DNA from: Sinobacterium norvegicum
GTDB lineage: Bacteria > Pseudomonadota > Gammaproteobacteria > Pseudomonadales > Sinobacteriaceae
Direction: 5' to 3'
NCBI RefSeq assembly: GCF_923077115.1
Contig: NZ_CAKLPX010000002.1
Location: 558,001-622,000 of the forward strand
DNA: 64,000 bases
Below, one piece after another: positions 56,805 to 64,000 of this stretch. Numbering within the stretch: the stretch's first letter is position 1; every line of letters starts with the position of its first letter. The notes beneath the pieces were generated by a model, which saw only the letters and a program-made list of their open reading frames with translations, had not been told where the DNA came from and ran no database searches. The translations under genes were made by a program, and so were the position numbers.

Positions 56805-57380
56805 TTAAAATGGCGGTCCATACCAGTGTTTGTCCCAAATCCGAAGCACCTTGTCGCTGTATACCCTCCTGCCGTATGAGCCATTATAACGGGCGAGGGC
56901 TGGCGCGAGCCTGCCTTTTTCTCTATCGATATAAAACTTTAAGATAGTGCAGCCATAGCGAAGATTGGTTGCAACGTCGGTGAGGTTGTCTTCTGGCCGG
57001 CCAATCTCGTTTTTCCAAAACGGCATCACCTGCATCATCCCCTGAGCGCCCACACGAGATATGGCAAAGCGCTTGAAGTGGCTTTCTATCTCAATCAGAG
57101 CGAGCACTAAATCGGGTGGTACGTCAGCGCGGGTGGCTTCACTATGAATCATTTTAAGCAATTCGAGCCGCTCCTCGGGCGATTCAATATATCGACCGAG
57201 GGGTTTCTGCATGGTCATTAGCCATACCTGTGCATCGTATTGATCTTCGAAGCTGTCGGCATTATGTAAAGACTGTTGCAGATAGTCGGCCAGCGCCTGA
57301 TGCTCCTGATCACTGTTTTCGGCGAAGCATATCGCAGCGCTAAACAGTGACAGAGTAAGCAGTAAACTGGCTAAGCGCAT
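56805..57380 (-). CDS. Periplasmic lytic transglycosylase (SLT domain)
   Basis: Cleaves peptidoglycan glycan strands. 191 residues: signal peptide (1-20, ending ICFA), a helical lead segment, then the SLT domain (about 75-185) with the catalytic Glu in ALIEIESHF (E99) and the GAQGMMQVMPFW and ARYNGS motifs. A small single-domain enzyme, similar to those beside proS in other gammaproteobacteria. Its start overlaps the proS stop by one base (TAATG), so it is translated with proS. Confidence 0.93.
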   Translation of the reverse strand: MRLASLLLTLSLFSAAICFAENSDQEHQALADYLQQSLHNADSFEDQYDAQVWLMTMQKPLGRYIESPEERLELLKMIHSEATRADVPPDLVLALIEIESHFKRFAISRVGAQGMMQVMPFWKNEIGRPEDNLTDVATNLRYGCTILKFYIDREKGRLAPALARYNGSYGRRVYSDKVLRIWDKHWYGPPF

Positions 57381-59104
57381 TACTGTGCGAGTTTCTCGAT
57401 GACGGTATCAAAAATCTGGTCGAGGATGATGTCTTGGCTGTCGCTGTCGCGGCGGCCCTTGTATTCGACCATGCTTTCTTTCAGGCCTCGATCACCGATT
57501 ACCACGCGATGCGGAATACCCATCAACTCCATGTCGGCAAATTTAATGCCGGGGCGTTCTTTACGATCGTCGTATATAACCTCAACGCCCTGGTTGCGGA
57601 GGCGCTGATACAGTCCTTCGCAGGCCTCACTGACGGCTTCTGACTTGTGGTTGTTAAGACCGATAATCGCCACCTGGTATGGGGCTAATTGCAGTGGCCA
57701 AATAATGCCTTTGTCGTCGTAGTTTTGCTCGATGGCAGCGGCAACAATACGAGAAACCCCGATGCCGTAACAGCCCATCGTCATGGTGACCTGCTTGCCG
57801 TTCTGGTCCAGAACAGTGGCGTTCATCGCCTCGGAATATGTGGTGCCGAGTTGGAATATGTGTCCGACTTCGATACCGCGTTTGATACTGAGGGTACCAT
57901 TGCCACAGGGGCTGGGGTCGCCGGCAACGACATCACGAAGGTCGGCAATATCGGCAAGTTCAGCATCACGTTGCCAGTTGACACCTTGAAGGTGGTAGCC
58001 ATCTTTGTTGGCACCACAGACAAAATCACTGGCGTGTGCTGCGCTGCGATCAATAATAGTCGTCATCGGCAGGGCGACAGGGCCGATAGAGCCCGGTGAG
58101 CAGCCGATAGCGGCTTTGATTTGCTCGTCGTCGGCCATGGTAAGAGGGGTGCCAACGCCGGCAAGTTTCTCGGCTTTGATTTCGTTTAGCTGGTGATCGC
58201 CACGCAGTACGAGGGCTACAAGTGGCTGCTTGCCTGCTTCATCAGCTTCACCGAGTACAATCAGTGTTTTTAGTACGGTTGCTTCTTCGATGTTCAGCAG
58301 TGAGGCAACGTCACTGACGCTCTTGCAGTTAGGTGTTGCCACTTCTTCCATGGTTTGACCGGCCGCGGCGCGTTCGCCGGCGGGGGGCAGAGCCTCTGCC
58401 ATTTCGACGTTGGCGGCATAGTCACTGCTGTCGCTGAAGGCGATATCGTCTTCGCCGGAGTCTGCAAGCACGTGAAACTCGTGTGAGGCATCGCCGCCGA
58501 TAGAGCCGGTATCGGCTATGACGGCACGGAAGTCCAGGCCGAGGCGCTCAAAAATGCGTGTATAGGTGTCAAACATTCGCTGGTAGGTCGCCTTGAGACA
58601 GTCATCGTCAGCATGGAAAGAATAGGCATCTTTCATGGTGAATTCGCGGCCACGCATCAGCCCGAAGCGCGGGCGAACCTCGTCGCGAAACTTGGTTTGG
58701 ATCTGGTAAAAATTAGCAGGCAGCTGTTTATAGCTGCTGAGCTCGTTGCGAATCAGATCGGTGATGACTTCTTCATGGGTTGGGCCTAGACAAAAATCCC
58801 GTTGGTGGCGATCCTTTAAGCGGCATAGCTCATTGCCGTATTTCTGCCAACGCCCTGTCTCCTGCCAAAGCTCAGCGGGTTGTACAACCGGCATCAATAA
58901 TTCCTGGGCGTCGCTGGCGTCCATTTCTTCGCGCACAATCTTTTCGACATTGCGAAGCACTTTTAGCCCAGCCGGTAACCAGGTGTATAGGCCGGAGGCA
59001 AGTTTACGCACCAGACCGGCTCGAATGAGTAGTTGGTGGCTGATTACCTCTGCATCGGCAGGGGTTTCTTTAACGGTGGCGATCAGAGTTTTGCTTGCGC
59101 GCAT
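57380..59104 (-). CDS. proS: Prolyl-tRNA synthetase (bacterial type with editing domain)
   Basis: Charges tRNA-Pro. It has 574 residues, the length of the bacterial-type enzyme. Class II motifs: motif 1 around [27 protein letters not shown], motif 2 [25 protein letters not shown], motif 3 [18 protein letters not shown]. The INS (YbaK-like) editing domain that removes alanine lies at about 235-385, with the [29 protein letters not shown]-type segment. A C-terminal anticodon-binding domain is complete ([29 protein letters not shown]). Divergent from the HIT gene. Confidence 0.98.
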   Translation of the reverse strand: MRASKTLIATVKETPADAEVISHQLLIRAGLVRKLASGLYTWLPAGLKVLRNVEKIVREEMDASDAQELLMPVVQPAELWQETGRWQKYGNELCRLKDRHQRDFCLGPTHEEVITDLIRNELSSYKQLPANFYQIQTKFRDEVRPRFGLMRGREFTMKDAYSFHADDDCLKATYQRMFDTYTRIFERLGLDFRAVIADTGSIGGDASHEFHVLADSGEDDIAFSDSSDYAANVEMAEALPPAGERAAAGQTMEEVATPNCKSVSDVASLLNIEEATVLKTLIVLGEADEAGKQPLVALVLRGDHQLNEIKAEKLAGVGTPLTMADDEQIKAAIGCSPGSIGPVALPMTTIIDRSAAHASDFVCGANKDGYHLQGVNWQRDAELADIADLRDVVAGDPSPCGNGTLSIKRGIEVGHIFQLGTTYSEAMNATVLDQNGKQVTMTMGCYGIGVSRIVAAAIEQNYDDKGIIWPLQLAPYQVAIIGLNNHKSEAVSEACEGLYQRLRNQGVEVIYDDRKERPGIKFADMELMGIPHRVVIGDRGLKESMVEYKGRRDSDSQDIILDQIFDTVIEKLAQ

Positions 59105-59190
59105 GGATTCATCTACTCGAGTGGTGCAAAATGGATAGTATAATCAATTTTACTTGTCATTATTGCCGACGTATAGAGCGAGAGTAAGGT

Positions 59191-59625
59191 ATGGAGCAAA
59201 AACCGTTCAAATTAGCCAATGAATTGGCGCGAGATTGTATTCATTTAGGTGATTTTCCTCTTTGCCGAGTGTTATTAATGAACGATCGTCAGTACCCCTG
59301 GTTTATTTTGGTGCCTCGACGAGCCGATGTTCAAGAGATTTTTCACTTAGAGGTAGATGATCAACAGCGCTTAACGCGGGAGTCCAGCATATTCGCTCAG
59401 TGGCTCAGTGATAGCTACTCGGCAGATAAAATCAATATTGCCGCGCTGGGTAACATGGTGCCGCAACTACACATTCACCACATTGCGCGTTATACGATGG
59501 ACGCGGCATGGCCGGGTCCTGTTTGGGGGGCTAGTCCTGCAATTGCGTTGACGCAAGAGGATGCGGAGGCGTTTGCTTTGAAATTGATTGAATTGCATCA
59601 ATTGCCGGGCTTTGTGCCCGCTTAG
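59191..59625 (+). CDS. HIT-domain protein
   Basis: 144 residues of the histidine-triad superfamily. The triad region is VPQLHIHHIARY (about 90-101) followed by AAWPGPVWG, a combination typical of the small proteobacterial HIT subfamily annotated as HIT or DUF diadenosine-type hydrolases. Spacing of the histidines (H94, H96, H97) departs a little from the textbook HxHxH pattern. Likely a nucleotide hydrolase or transferase; substrate unknown. Divergent from proS. Confidence 0.85.
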   Translation: MEQKPFKLANELARDCIHLGDFPLCRVLLMNDRQYPWFILVPRRADVQEIFHLEVDDQQRLTRESSIFAQWLSDSYSADKINIAALGNMVPQLHIHHIARYTMDAAWPGPVWGASPAIALTQEDAEAFALKLIELHQLPGFVPA

Positions 59626-59677
59626 AGGGCAAATAGCCGTTTTAACACAGAAAAAACTTGTTAGATTGAAAAAGCGC

Positions 59678-59706
59678 TTGAAATAAAGGGTTTTATGATA
59701 TATATC
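59678..59706 (+). promoter_or_regulatory. Promoter candidate of the HU-like gene
   Basis: TTGAAA (59678-59683), 17 bases, TATATC (59701-59706) in the AT-rich gap 59626-59845, which holds no gene. The leader would be about 130 nt. Confidence 0.45.
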
Positions 59707-59845
59707 GTTTATATAGTCTTTAAAACAAGAGGCTTGCGTAGCTCAAATTTTTAAGGCTGATAAAGGATCGTATCTCAATGTCGAGGATGGCTAGCCTTTG
59801 AGGCAGTTAATTCTTACCTCATAATAAAATAGGATTTCGTCTAAC

Positions 59846-60256
59846 ATGGCACAAAAAAAAGCTGCACCCAAGAAGAAAGCTGCACCCAAGAAAGCTGCCC
59901 CTAAGAAAGCTGTTGCGGCAGCCCCTAAGCGCAAGATGACTGCGCTTAAGGATAAGATGACTAAGGCGCAAATCTTTACCGAGATTGCGGAGAATACCGA
60001 GCTTACCAAGAAGCAGGTTGCCGCAGTCTTTGAAGAACTTGACGTTCTTATAGAGCGCTCGACTAAGAAGCGCTCTATCGGTGAATTCACCGTTCCGGGT
60101 CTGATGAAGATAGTCACGGTTAAGAAGCCAGCGAAGAAGAAGCGCAAAGGCATTAACCCGTTTACTGGTGAAGAGACTGAATTTGCCGCCAAGCCTGCCT
60201 CCGTCGCTGTTAAAGTTCGTCCGCTGAAGAAGCTAAAAGAGTTCGCTAACAACTAG
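59846..60256 (+). CDS. HU-family DNA-binding protein with a lysine/alanine/proline-rich N-terminal tail
   Basis: 136 residues. Residues 1-30 are a histone H1-like tail with repeated AAPKK units. Residues about 38-130 form an HU/IHF-type domain: helical MTKAQIFTEIAENTELTKKQVAAVFEELDVLIERS, then the beta-arm GEFTVPGLMKIVTVKKPAKKKRKGINPFTGEETEFAAKPASVAVKVRPLKKLKEF, where NPFTGEE and the RP of the arm tip are the HU hallmarks. HU proteins are normally about 90 residues, so the tail is an addition. The repeated codons (gctgcacccaag) suggest expansion by slippage. A nucleoid-compacting role is inferred. Confidence 0.88.
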   Translation: MAQKKAAPKKKAAPKKAAPKKAVAAAPKRKMTALKDKMTKAQIFTEIAENTELTKKQVAAVFEELDVLIERSTKKRSIGEFTVPGLMKIVTVKKPAKKKRKGINPFTGEETEFAAKPASVAVKVRPLKKLKEFANN

Positions 60257-60360
60257 TTAGCAAAGCTTTTATGAGATGGCTGTGGCTTTTTCGCCGCAGC
60301 CTATCTGATTATATTGTACTGTCCGCTCCCCCGCTGTTTCGTTTTTTCACTGTCGTGTAT

Positions 60361-60389
60361 TTATTCCCTGCCCCACATTCAGGTATAAT
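60361..60389 (+). promoter_or_regulatory. Promoter candidate of the FmdB-aspS pair
   Basis: TATAAT at 60384-60389, with TTATTC 17 bases upstream. Start near 60396, some 67 nt before the zinc-ribbon gene. Confidence 0.5.
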
Positions 60390-60462
60390 CCAGCGTTTTT
60401 CTCGTCGGCGGCGTTGTTTTGGCGTGTCTGACAATATAATGCGATTGATTTAGGGTGTTGTT

Positions 60463-60684
60463 ATGCCTATTTATGAATATCAGTGTTCTGCCTGCGAGCA
60501 TACACTTGAGGCTATCCAAAAGATGAGTGACGCGCCATTGATTGCATGTCCGTCCTGTGATGGCGAGGCTTTGCAAAAGAAAATTTCTGCCAGTGGTTTC
60601 CGTCTTAAAGGTGATGGCTGGTATGAGACGGATTTTAAATCCGGCAACAAGAAGAATCTTGCCGGTAGTGCGAATAGCGAATAA
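60463..60684 (+). CDS. FmdB-type zinc ribbon protein
   Basis: 73 residues. The opening MPIYEYQCSACEHTLEAIQKMSDAPLIACPSCDGEALQKKISASGFRLKGDGWYETDF is the FmdB family in full: two CxxC knuckles (C8/C11 and C29/C32) and the conserved GxGWYxTD end. The family was named for regulation of formamidase in Methylophilus, but most members are uncharacterised. The gene commonly precedes aspS in gammaproteobacteria, as here (84 bases apart). Confidence 0.9.
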   Translation: MPIYEYQCSACEHTLEAIQKMSDAPLIACPSCDGEALQKKISASGFRLKGDGWYETDFKSGNKKNLAGSANSE

Positions 60685-60768
60685 TTCTCGCTAACGAAAC
60701 AAGCAGCTTAATCGCTGCACGAAATGTTATACACGCTAATTAAAGCGGCTTAAAACAGGAAGATTGAT

Positions 60769-62538
60769 ATGCGTAGCCATTATTGTGGCGATGTTCGCTC
60801 AGAACACATCGACGAAACAGTAACATTGTGCGGTTGGGTCGATCGTCGACGTGACCATGGTGGCGTTATTTTCTTGGATTTGCGTGACCGCGAAGGGATA
60901 GTGCAGGTCGTATTTGATCCCGATACCCAAGAGCATTTTGAGCGAGCCAACAAGGTGCGTAGTGAATATGTTATTAAGGTTACCGGCCGAGTACGTGCTC
61001 GCTTTGAGGGTACTGTTAACCCGGCCATGAAGACCGGCGAGATCGAGGTGTTGGGTAAAGAGCTCGAGATTCTTAATGCTGCTGCGACACCACCGTTCCC
61101 GCTAGAGGACAAAAATGTCGGTGAAGATGTTCGGCTAAAGTATCGCTATGTTGATCTTCGTCGTGATGAGATGCAGCAGAAGATGCGTCTGCGCTCGAAA
61201 ATCACCTCGGCCATGCGTGGCTACTTAGATGACAATGGCTTCCTGGATATTGAGACGCCTATTCTGACCCGCGCAACCCCAGAGGGTGCGCGCGACTATC
61301 TGGTGCCCAGTCGTACACACGCCGGTAAGTTCTTCGCTCTGCCGCAGTCGCCTCAACTGTTTAAGCAGTTGTTAATGGTGGCCGGTTTTGATCGCTACTA
61401 TCAAATCGCCAAGTGTTTCCGTGATGAAGATCTGCGTGCTGATCGTCAGCCAGAATTTACTCAAATAGATATTGAAGCCTCTTTTGTTGACCAAGAGAGC
61501 ATTATGACGTTAACCGAGGGCATGATTGTCGATCTGTTCAAGAAGGTGCTCGATGTTGATCTCGGTAACATCCCACGTATGCCTTTCGCCGAGGCCATGG
61601 ATCGTTTCGGTTCTGATAAGCCGGATCTTCGTATTCCGCTAGAGCTAGTCGATGTCAACGATTTGATGCAGCAGGTCGATTTTAAAGTTTTCAACGGTCC
61701 TGCCTGCGATCCTAAGGGGCGTGTTGCTGCTTTGCGTGTGCCAGGTGGTGCGTCAATCTCACGTAAAGTGATTGATGCTTATACCAAGTATGTCAGCATT
61801 TACGGTGCAAAAGGCTTGGCTTGGATTAAGGTCAATGAGTTGTCCAAAGGCATTGAAGGCCTGCAGTCGCCTATTATTAAATTTATGCCCGAGGAAATTG
61901 TGCTGCAGTTGATGGAGCGGCTGGAGGTTGCCGATGGGGATATTATCTTCTTTGGTGCGGACAAGGCGAAGATTGTTAATGAGGCCTTGGGAGCTCTGCG
62001 CTGCAAAATTGGTGCGGATCTTGATTTATACACCACGGATTGGGCGCCTTTGTGGGTTGTCGATTTCCCTATGTTTGAAGAAACTGATGCCGGCTGGACT
62101 TCGCTGCATCATCCGTTCACTGCGCCAGCTTGTTCGCCAGAAGAATTGCTGGCCAACCCTGGTGAGGCGCTCTCCATTGCTTATGATATGGTCTTGAATG
62201 GCTGTGAGCTTGGTGGTGGTTCTATTCGTATTCACGACCAAGAAATGCAGAAGACCGTATTTAAAGTCTTGGGTATCAGTGATGAAGAGGCAGCCGAGAA
62301 GTTCGGCTTCTTGCTGGATGCGCTGCAGTATGGCGCGCCACCGCACGGCGGCTTGGCCTTTGGTCTCGACCGGATTGTGATGTTGCTGACGGGTAGCGAT
62401 TCAATTCGTGATGTTATTGCCTTCCCTAAAACCCAGAGTGCCGGTTGTGTTATGACTAAGGCGCCGGGCGAGGTGGCGAGTCAGCAATTGCGTGAGCTCA
62501 GTATTAAGTTGCGCTTAGACGAGCCAAAGTCGGAGTAA
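60769..62538 (+). CDS. aspS: Aspartyl-tRNA synthetase, probably non-discriminating (Asp/Asn)
   Basis: 589 residues, the bacterial type with N-terminal OB fold, class II core and GAD insertion. Motifs: [17 protein letters not shown], motif 2 [20 protein letters not shown], motif 3 [14 protein letters not shown]. In the OB fold the sequence RRRDHGG carries His30 where the discriminating E. coli enzyme has Leu. A His here is the mark of the non-discriminating Pseudomonas enzyme that also charges tRNA-Asn for the GatCAB amidation route. GatCAB is not in the window. Start ATG 60769 follows AGGAAG. Confidence 0.97.
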   Translation: MRSHYCGDVRSEHIDETVTLCGWVDRRRDHGGVIFLDLRDREGIVQVVFDPDTQEHFERANKVRSEYVIKVTGRVRARFEGTVNPAMKTGEIEVLGKELEILNAAATPPFPLEDKNVGEDVRLKYRYVDLRRDEMQQKMRLRSKITSAMRGYLDDNGFLDIETPILTRATPEGARDYLVPSRTHAGKFFALPQSPQLFKQLLMVAGFDRYYQIAKCFRDEDLRADRQPEFTQIDIEASFVDQESIMTLTEGMIVDLFKKVLDVDLGNIPRMPFAEAMDRFGSDKPDLRIPLELVDVNDLMQQVDFKVFNGPACDPKGRVAALRVPGGASISRKVIDAYTKYVSIYGAKGLAWIKVNELSKGIEGLQSPIIKFMPEEIVLQLMERLEVADGDIIFFGADKAKIVNEALGALRCKIGADLDLYTTDWAPLWVVDFPMFEETDAGWTSLHHPFTAPACSPEELLANPGEALSIAYDMVLNGCELGGGSIRIHDQEMQKTVFKVLGISDEEAAEKFGFLLDALQYGAPPHGGLAFGLDRIVMLLTGSDSIRDVIAFPKTQSAGCVMTKAPGEVASQQLRELSIKLRLDEPKSE

Positions 62539-62612
62539 GCGGCACCGGGTCATAGTGAATTCTCCAATGACAGAGTGGTTGTCGTTCGAGTGTGTGTCGT
62601 GTTGTTCGATCA

Positions 62613-62645
62613 AGCCTGCAGTGAGTAATCGCTGCAGGCTTTTTT
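62613..62645 (+). terminator. Terminator after aspS
   Basis: AGCCTGCAG and CTGCAGGCT form a 9-bp stem around a 10-base loop, then T6. Confidence 0.88.
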
Positions 62646-62772
62646 GTCGCTATTCATAACATTGGTTTATGCTCCAATTATTTAATGCCGGAGGTTAATA
62701 TTCTAGGTATACTGTGCCGCGCTCATTTGAGCGAAATTGCCCCCGTGTTAATTATATTCTGAGGATATTATC

Positions 62773-64000
62773 TTGAACCTTCAAAGCGCCTCCCGCGAGC
62801 AGTTGCAAGCTTTTGAAGCTGAGTTGTCGCAGCAATACGATACTTATCAAGCAGCAGGTTTGAACCTAGACCTTACTCGAGGTAAGCCCTCGACTGAGCA
62901 GGTTGCTTTATCGAATAATTTAGACGGCATTTTATCGGGCAATTATTTCGCTGCCGATGGCACAGACTTACGTAATTACGGTGGCCTTGATGGCCTGCCT
63001 GAAATGAAGCAGCTGTTTGCTGACACCTTTGGTCTAGACGCGTCGTCTATCGCCATTGCTGGTAACTCAAGCCTCACTTTGATGTACCAGAGCGTCATGT
63101 TTGCTCAGCACTTTGGTCTGGGGGCGGAGGCTTGGAACAAGGAGGAGGGCGAGGTTAAGTTTCTTTGTCCAGTGCCGGGGTATGATCGTCACTTCTCTAT
63201 CTGTGAAGAACTCGGTATTGCAATGATTCCAGTGGCCATGAACGAGAATGGCCCGTTGATGGATGAGGTCGAGGCACTGATTAAGGCCGACCCAATGATC
63301 AAGGGTATTTGGTGCGTGCCTCGCTTCTCAAATCCGACTGGCTGTGTTTACTCGGCGGAAGTGGTTGGCCGTATTGCTGCACTCGGTAAAATTGCAGGCA
63401 AAGGTTTCAAGGTGTTCTGGGATAATGCCTATGCCGTTCACGTTTTGAATGATAATGCGGAGGAGTTGACCAGCATCACCGATTGCGCCAAGGATGCAGG
63501 GACAGAGGATAATATACTGCTCTTTGGTTCAACATCGAAGGTGACTTTTGCGGGTGCGGGCGTAGCTTTTTTAGCGGCGGCATCGCCAGCTTTGTCGGCA
63601 TTTAAGAAGCACTTGGCGATATCGAGTATTGGTCCTGATAAGGTCAATCAGCAGCGACACATTGATTTGTTGAAAGATGCAGAGGGCTTTAAGCGGCATA
63701 TGGCAAAGCATGCCGTCATTTTGAAACCGCGCTTTGATATTGTTGAGAAGCATTTATCCGAAGGCTTGGCTGCTGCGGGTATTGCAACATGGCTTAAGCC
63801 GGAGGGCGGCTACTTTGTCTCCTTCGATAGTATGCCAGGCCTGGCGAAAGAGGTCGTGGCCATGGCAGCGAAGGCTGGCGTGAAGCTAACGCCGGCAGGG
63901 GCGACATACCCCTATGGTGATGACCCGCTCGATACCAATATCCGTATCGCACCAACCTATCCTGCTATTGAGGATATCGATCAGGCGATGGGTATTTTTG
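62773..64000 (+). CDS. Aspartate aminotransferase-like protein (PF12897/MocR-type class), cut by window edge
   Basis: Open frame from TTG 62773 to the window end, 409 codons seen. GAGGA lies eight bases before the TTG and no ATG is near, so TTG is the likely start. PLP-enzyme features: LTRGKPSTEQVALS near the start, RNYGGLDGLPEMKQLF, GNSSLTLMYQ, CPVPGYDRHF, PRFSNPTGCVYS, FWDNAYAVH and the Schiff-base Lys in LFGSTSKVTFAGAG. This set belongs to the PF12897 aminotransferase group (type Ic), some members of which are aspartate aminotransferases. The C-terminus is missing. It follows the aspS terminator on the same strand. Substrate inferred only. Confidence 0.88.
   Translation, partial: MNLQSASREQLQAFEAELSQQYDTYQAAGLNLDLTRGKPSTEQVALSNNLDGILSGNYFAADGTDLRNYGGLDGLPEMKQLFADTFGLDASSIAIAGNSSLTLMYQSVMFAQHFGLGAEAWNKEEGEVKFLCPVPGYDRHFSICEELGIAMIPVAMNENGPLMDEVEALIKADPMIKGIWCVPRFSNPTGCVYSAEVVGRIAALGKIAGKGFKVFWDNAYAVHVLNDNAEELTSITDCAKDAGTEDNILLFGSTSKVTFAGAGVAFLAAASPALSAFKKHLAISSIGPDKVNQQRHIDLLKDAEGFKRHMAKHAVILKPRFDIVEKHLSEGLAAAGIATWLKPEGGYFVSFDSMPGLAKEVVAMAAKAGVKLTPAGATYPYGDDPLDTNIRIAPTYPAIEDIDQAMGIF

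Noticed and set aside
60271-60453. 60-codon frame between the HU-like gene and the zinc-ribbon gene
   Set aside because: It covers the promoter of the zinc-ribbon gene and has no family resemblance.

Overview
The window is chromosomal DNA of a gammaproteobacterium related to the Pseudomonas/Cellvibrionales lineages, probably a marine member. The evidence is gene order. From smpB (4.6 kb) to dksA (47.9 kb) the order smpB-ratA-rnfH-bamE-fur-recN-grpE-dnaK-dnaJ-dapB-carA-carB-greA-yhbY-rlmE-ftsH-folP-glmM-tpiA-secG-tRNAs-rimP-nusA-infB-rbfA-truB-rpsO-pnp, then acs-panC-panB-folK-pcnB-cbrB-cbrA-cbrX-gluQRS-dksA, matches (from memory) one long syntenic block of Pseudomonas. Fur lacks the second Cys of its CxxC pair, as in pseudomonads, and the tmRNA tag is ANDDNYALAA. 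The genome is not Pseudomonas itself: HemB is the zinc/cysteine type, panD and pgi are absent between panC and acs, and the right-hand quarter does not follow that order. No insertion sequence, prophage gene or CRISPR array was seen.

Layout. 1-3.8 kb: a minus-strand defence-type operon directly downstream of the tmRNA gene. It has a WYL-domain regulator, a complete type I DNA methyltransferase (HsdM), an unrecognised 291-residue protein with a Cys/His cluster, and the start of a second HsdM-like gene that leaves the window. 4-6.4 kb: ssrA/smpB trans-translation, RatA and RnfH, BamE. 6.4-12.8 kb: Fur, SOS-type recN, and the grpE-dnaK-dnaJ chaperones with heat-shock-like promoters. 12.9-19 kb: dapB and carA-carB-greA with an attenuator-like leader. 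19-35.2 kb: RNA modification, FtsH, folate, cell-wall precursor and glycolysis genes, then the large translation/transcription cluster with two tRNA genes, ending at pnp. 35.3-48 kb, all on the minus strand: acs, pantothenate genes, folK, pcnB, the CbrX-CbrA-CbrB carbon-control system, gluQRS and dksA. 48-64 kb: a mixed region with two aminotransferases, sfsA, a Rieske protein, an AraC regulator, hemB, a chalcone-isomerase-like/TonB fusion, a cyclic-nucleotide-binding protein, a lytic transglycosylase, proS, a HIT protein, a tailed HU protein, an FmdB-type zinc ribbon and aspS.

The most interesting signal is the cbrB-pcnB gap (41.4-41.8 kb). On the minus strand it has a near-consensus sigma-54 promoter, an upstream inverted repeat of TGTTAC/GTAAC type, and a predicted transcript carrying three clusters of AANAANAA motifs. 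This is what a CrcZ-type small RNA, a decoy for Hfq/Crc, should look like, and it sits where crcZ sits in Pseudomonas. The acs gene in the same window has the same A-rich motif overlapping its ribosome-binding site. One segment therefore appears to hold a sensor, a regulator, a decoy RNA and a candidate repressed target of carbon catabolite control.

The rest is mostly conserved housekeeping DNA, but it has visible regulatory structure: tandem LexA-like boxes at recN, sigma-32-like promoters at grpE and dnaK, terminators inside the carA and rimP-nusA leaders, a terminator hairpin over the folP start codon, and an RNase III-type hairpin before pnp.
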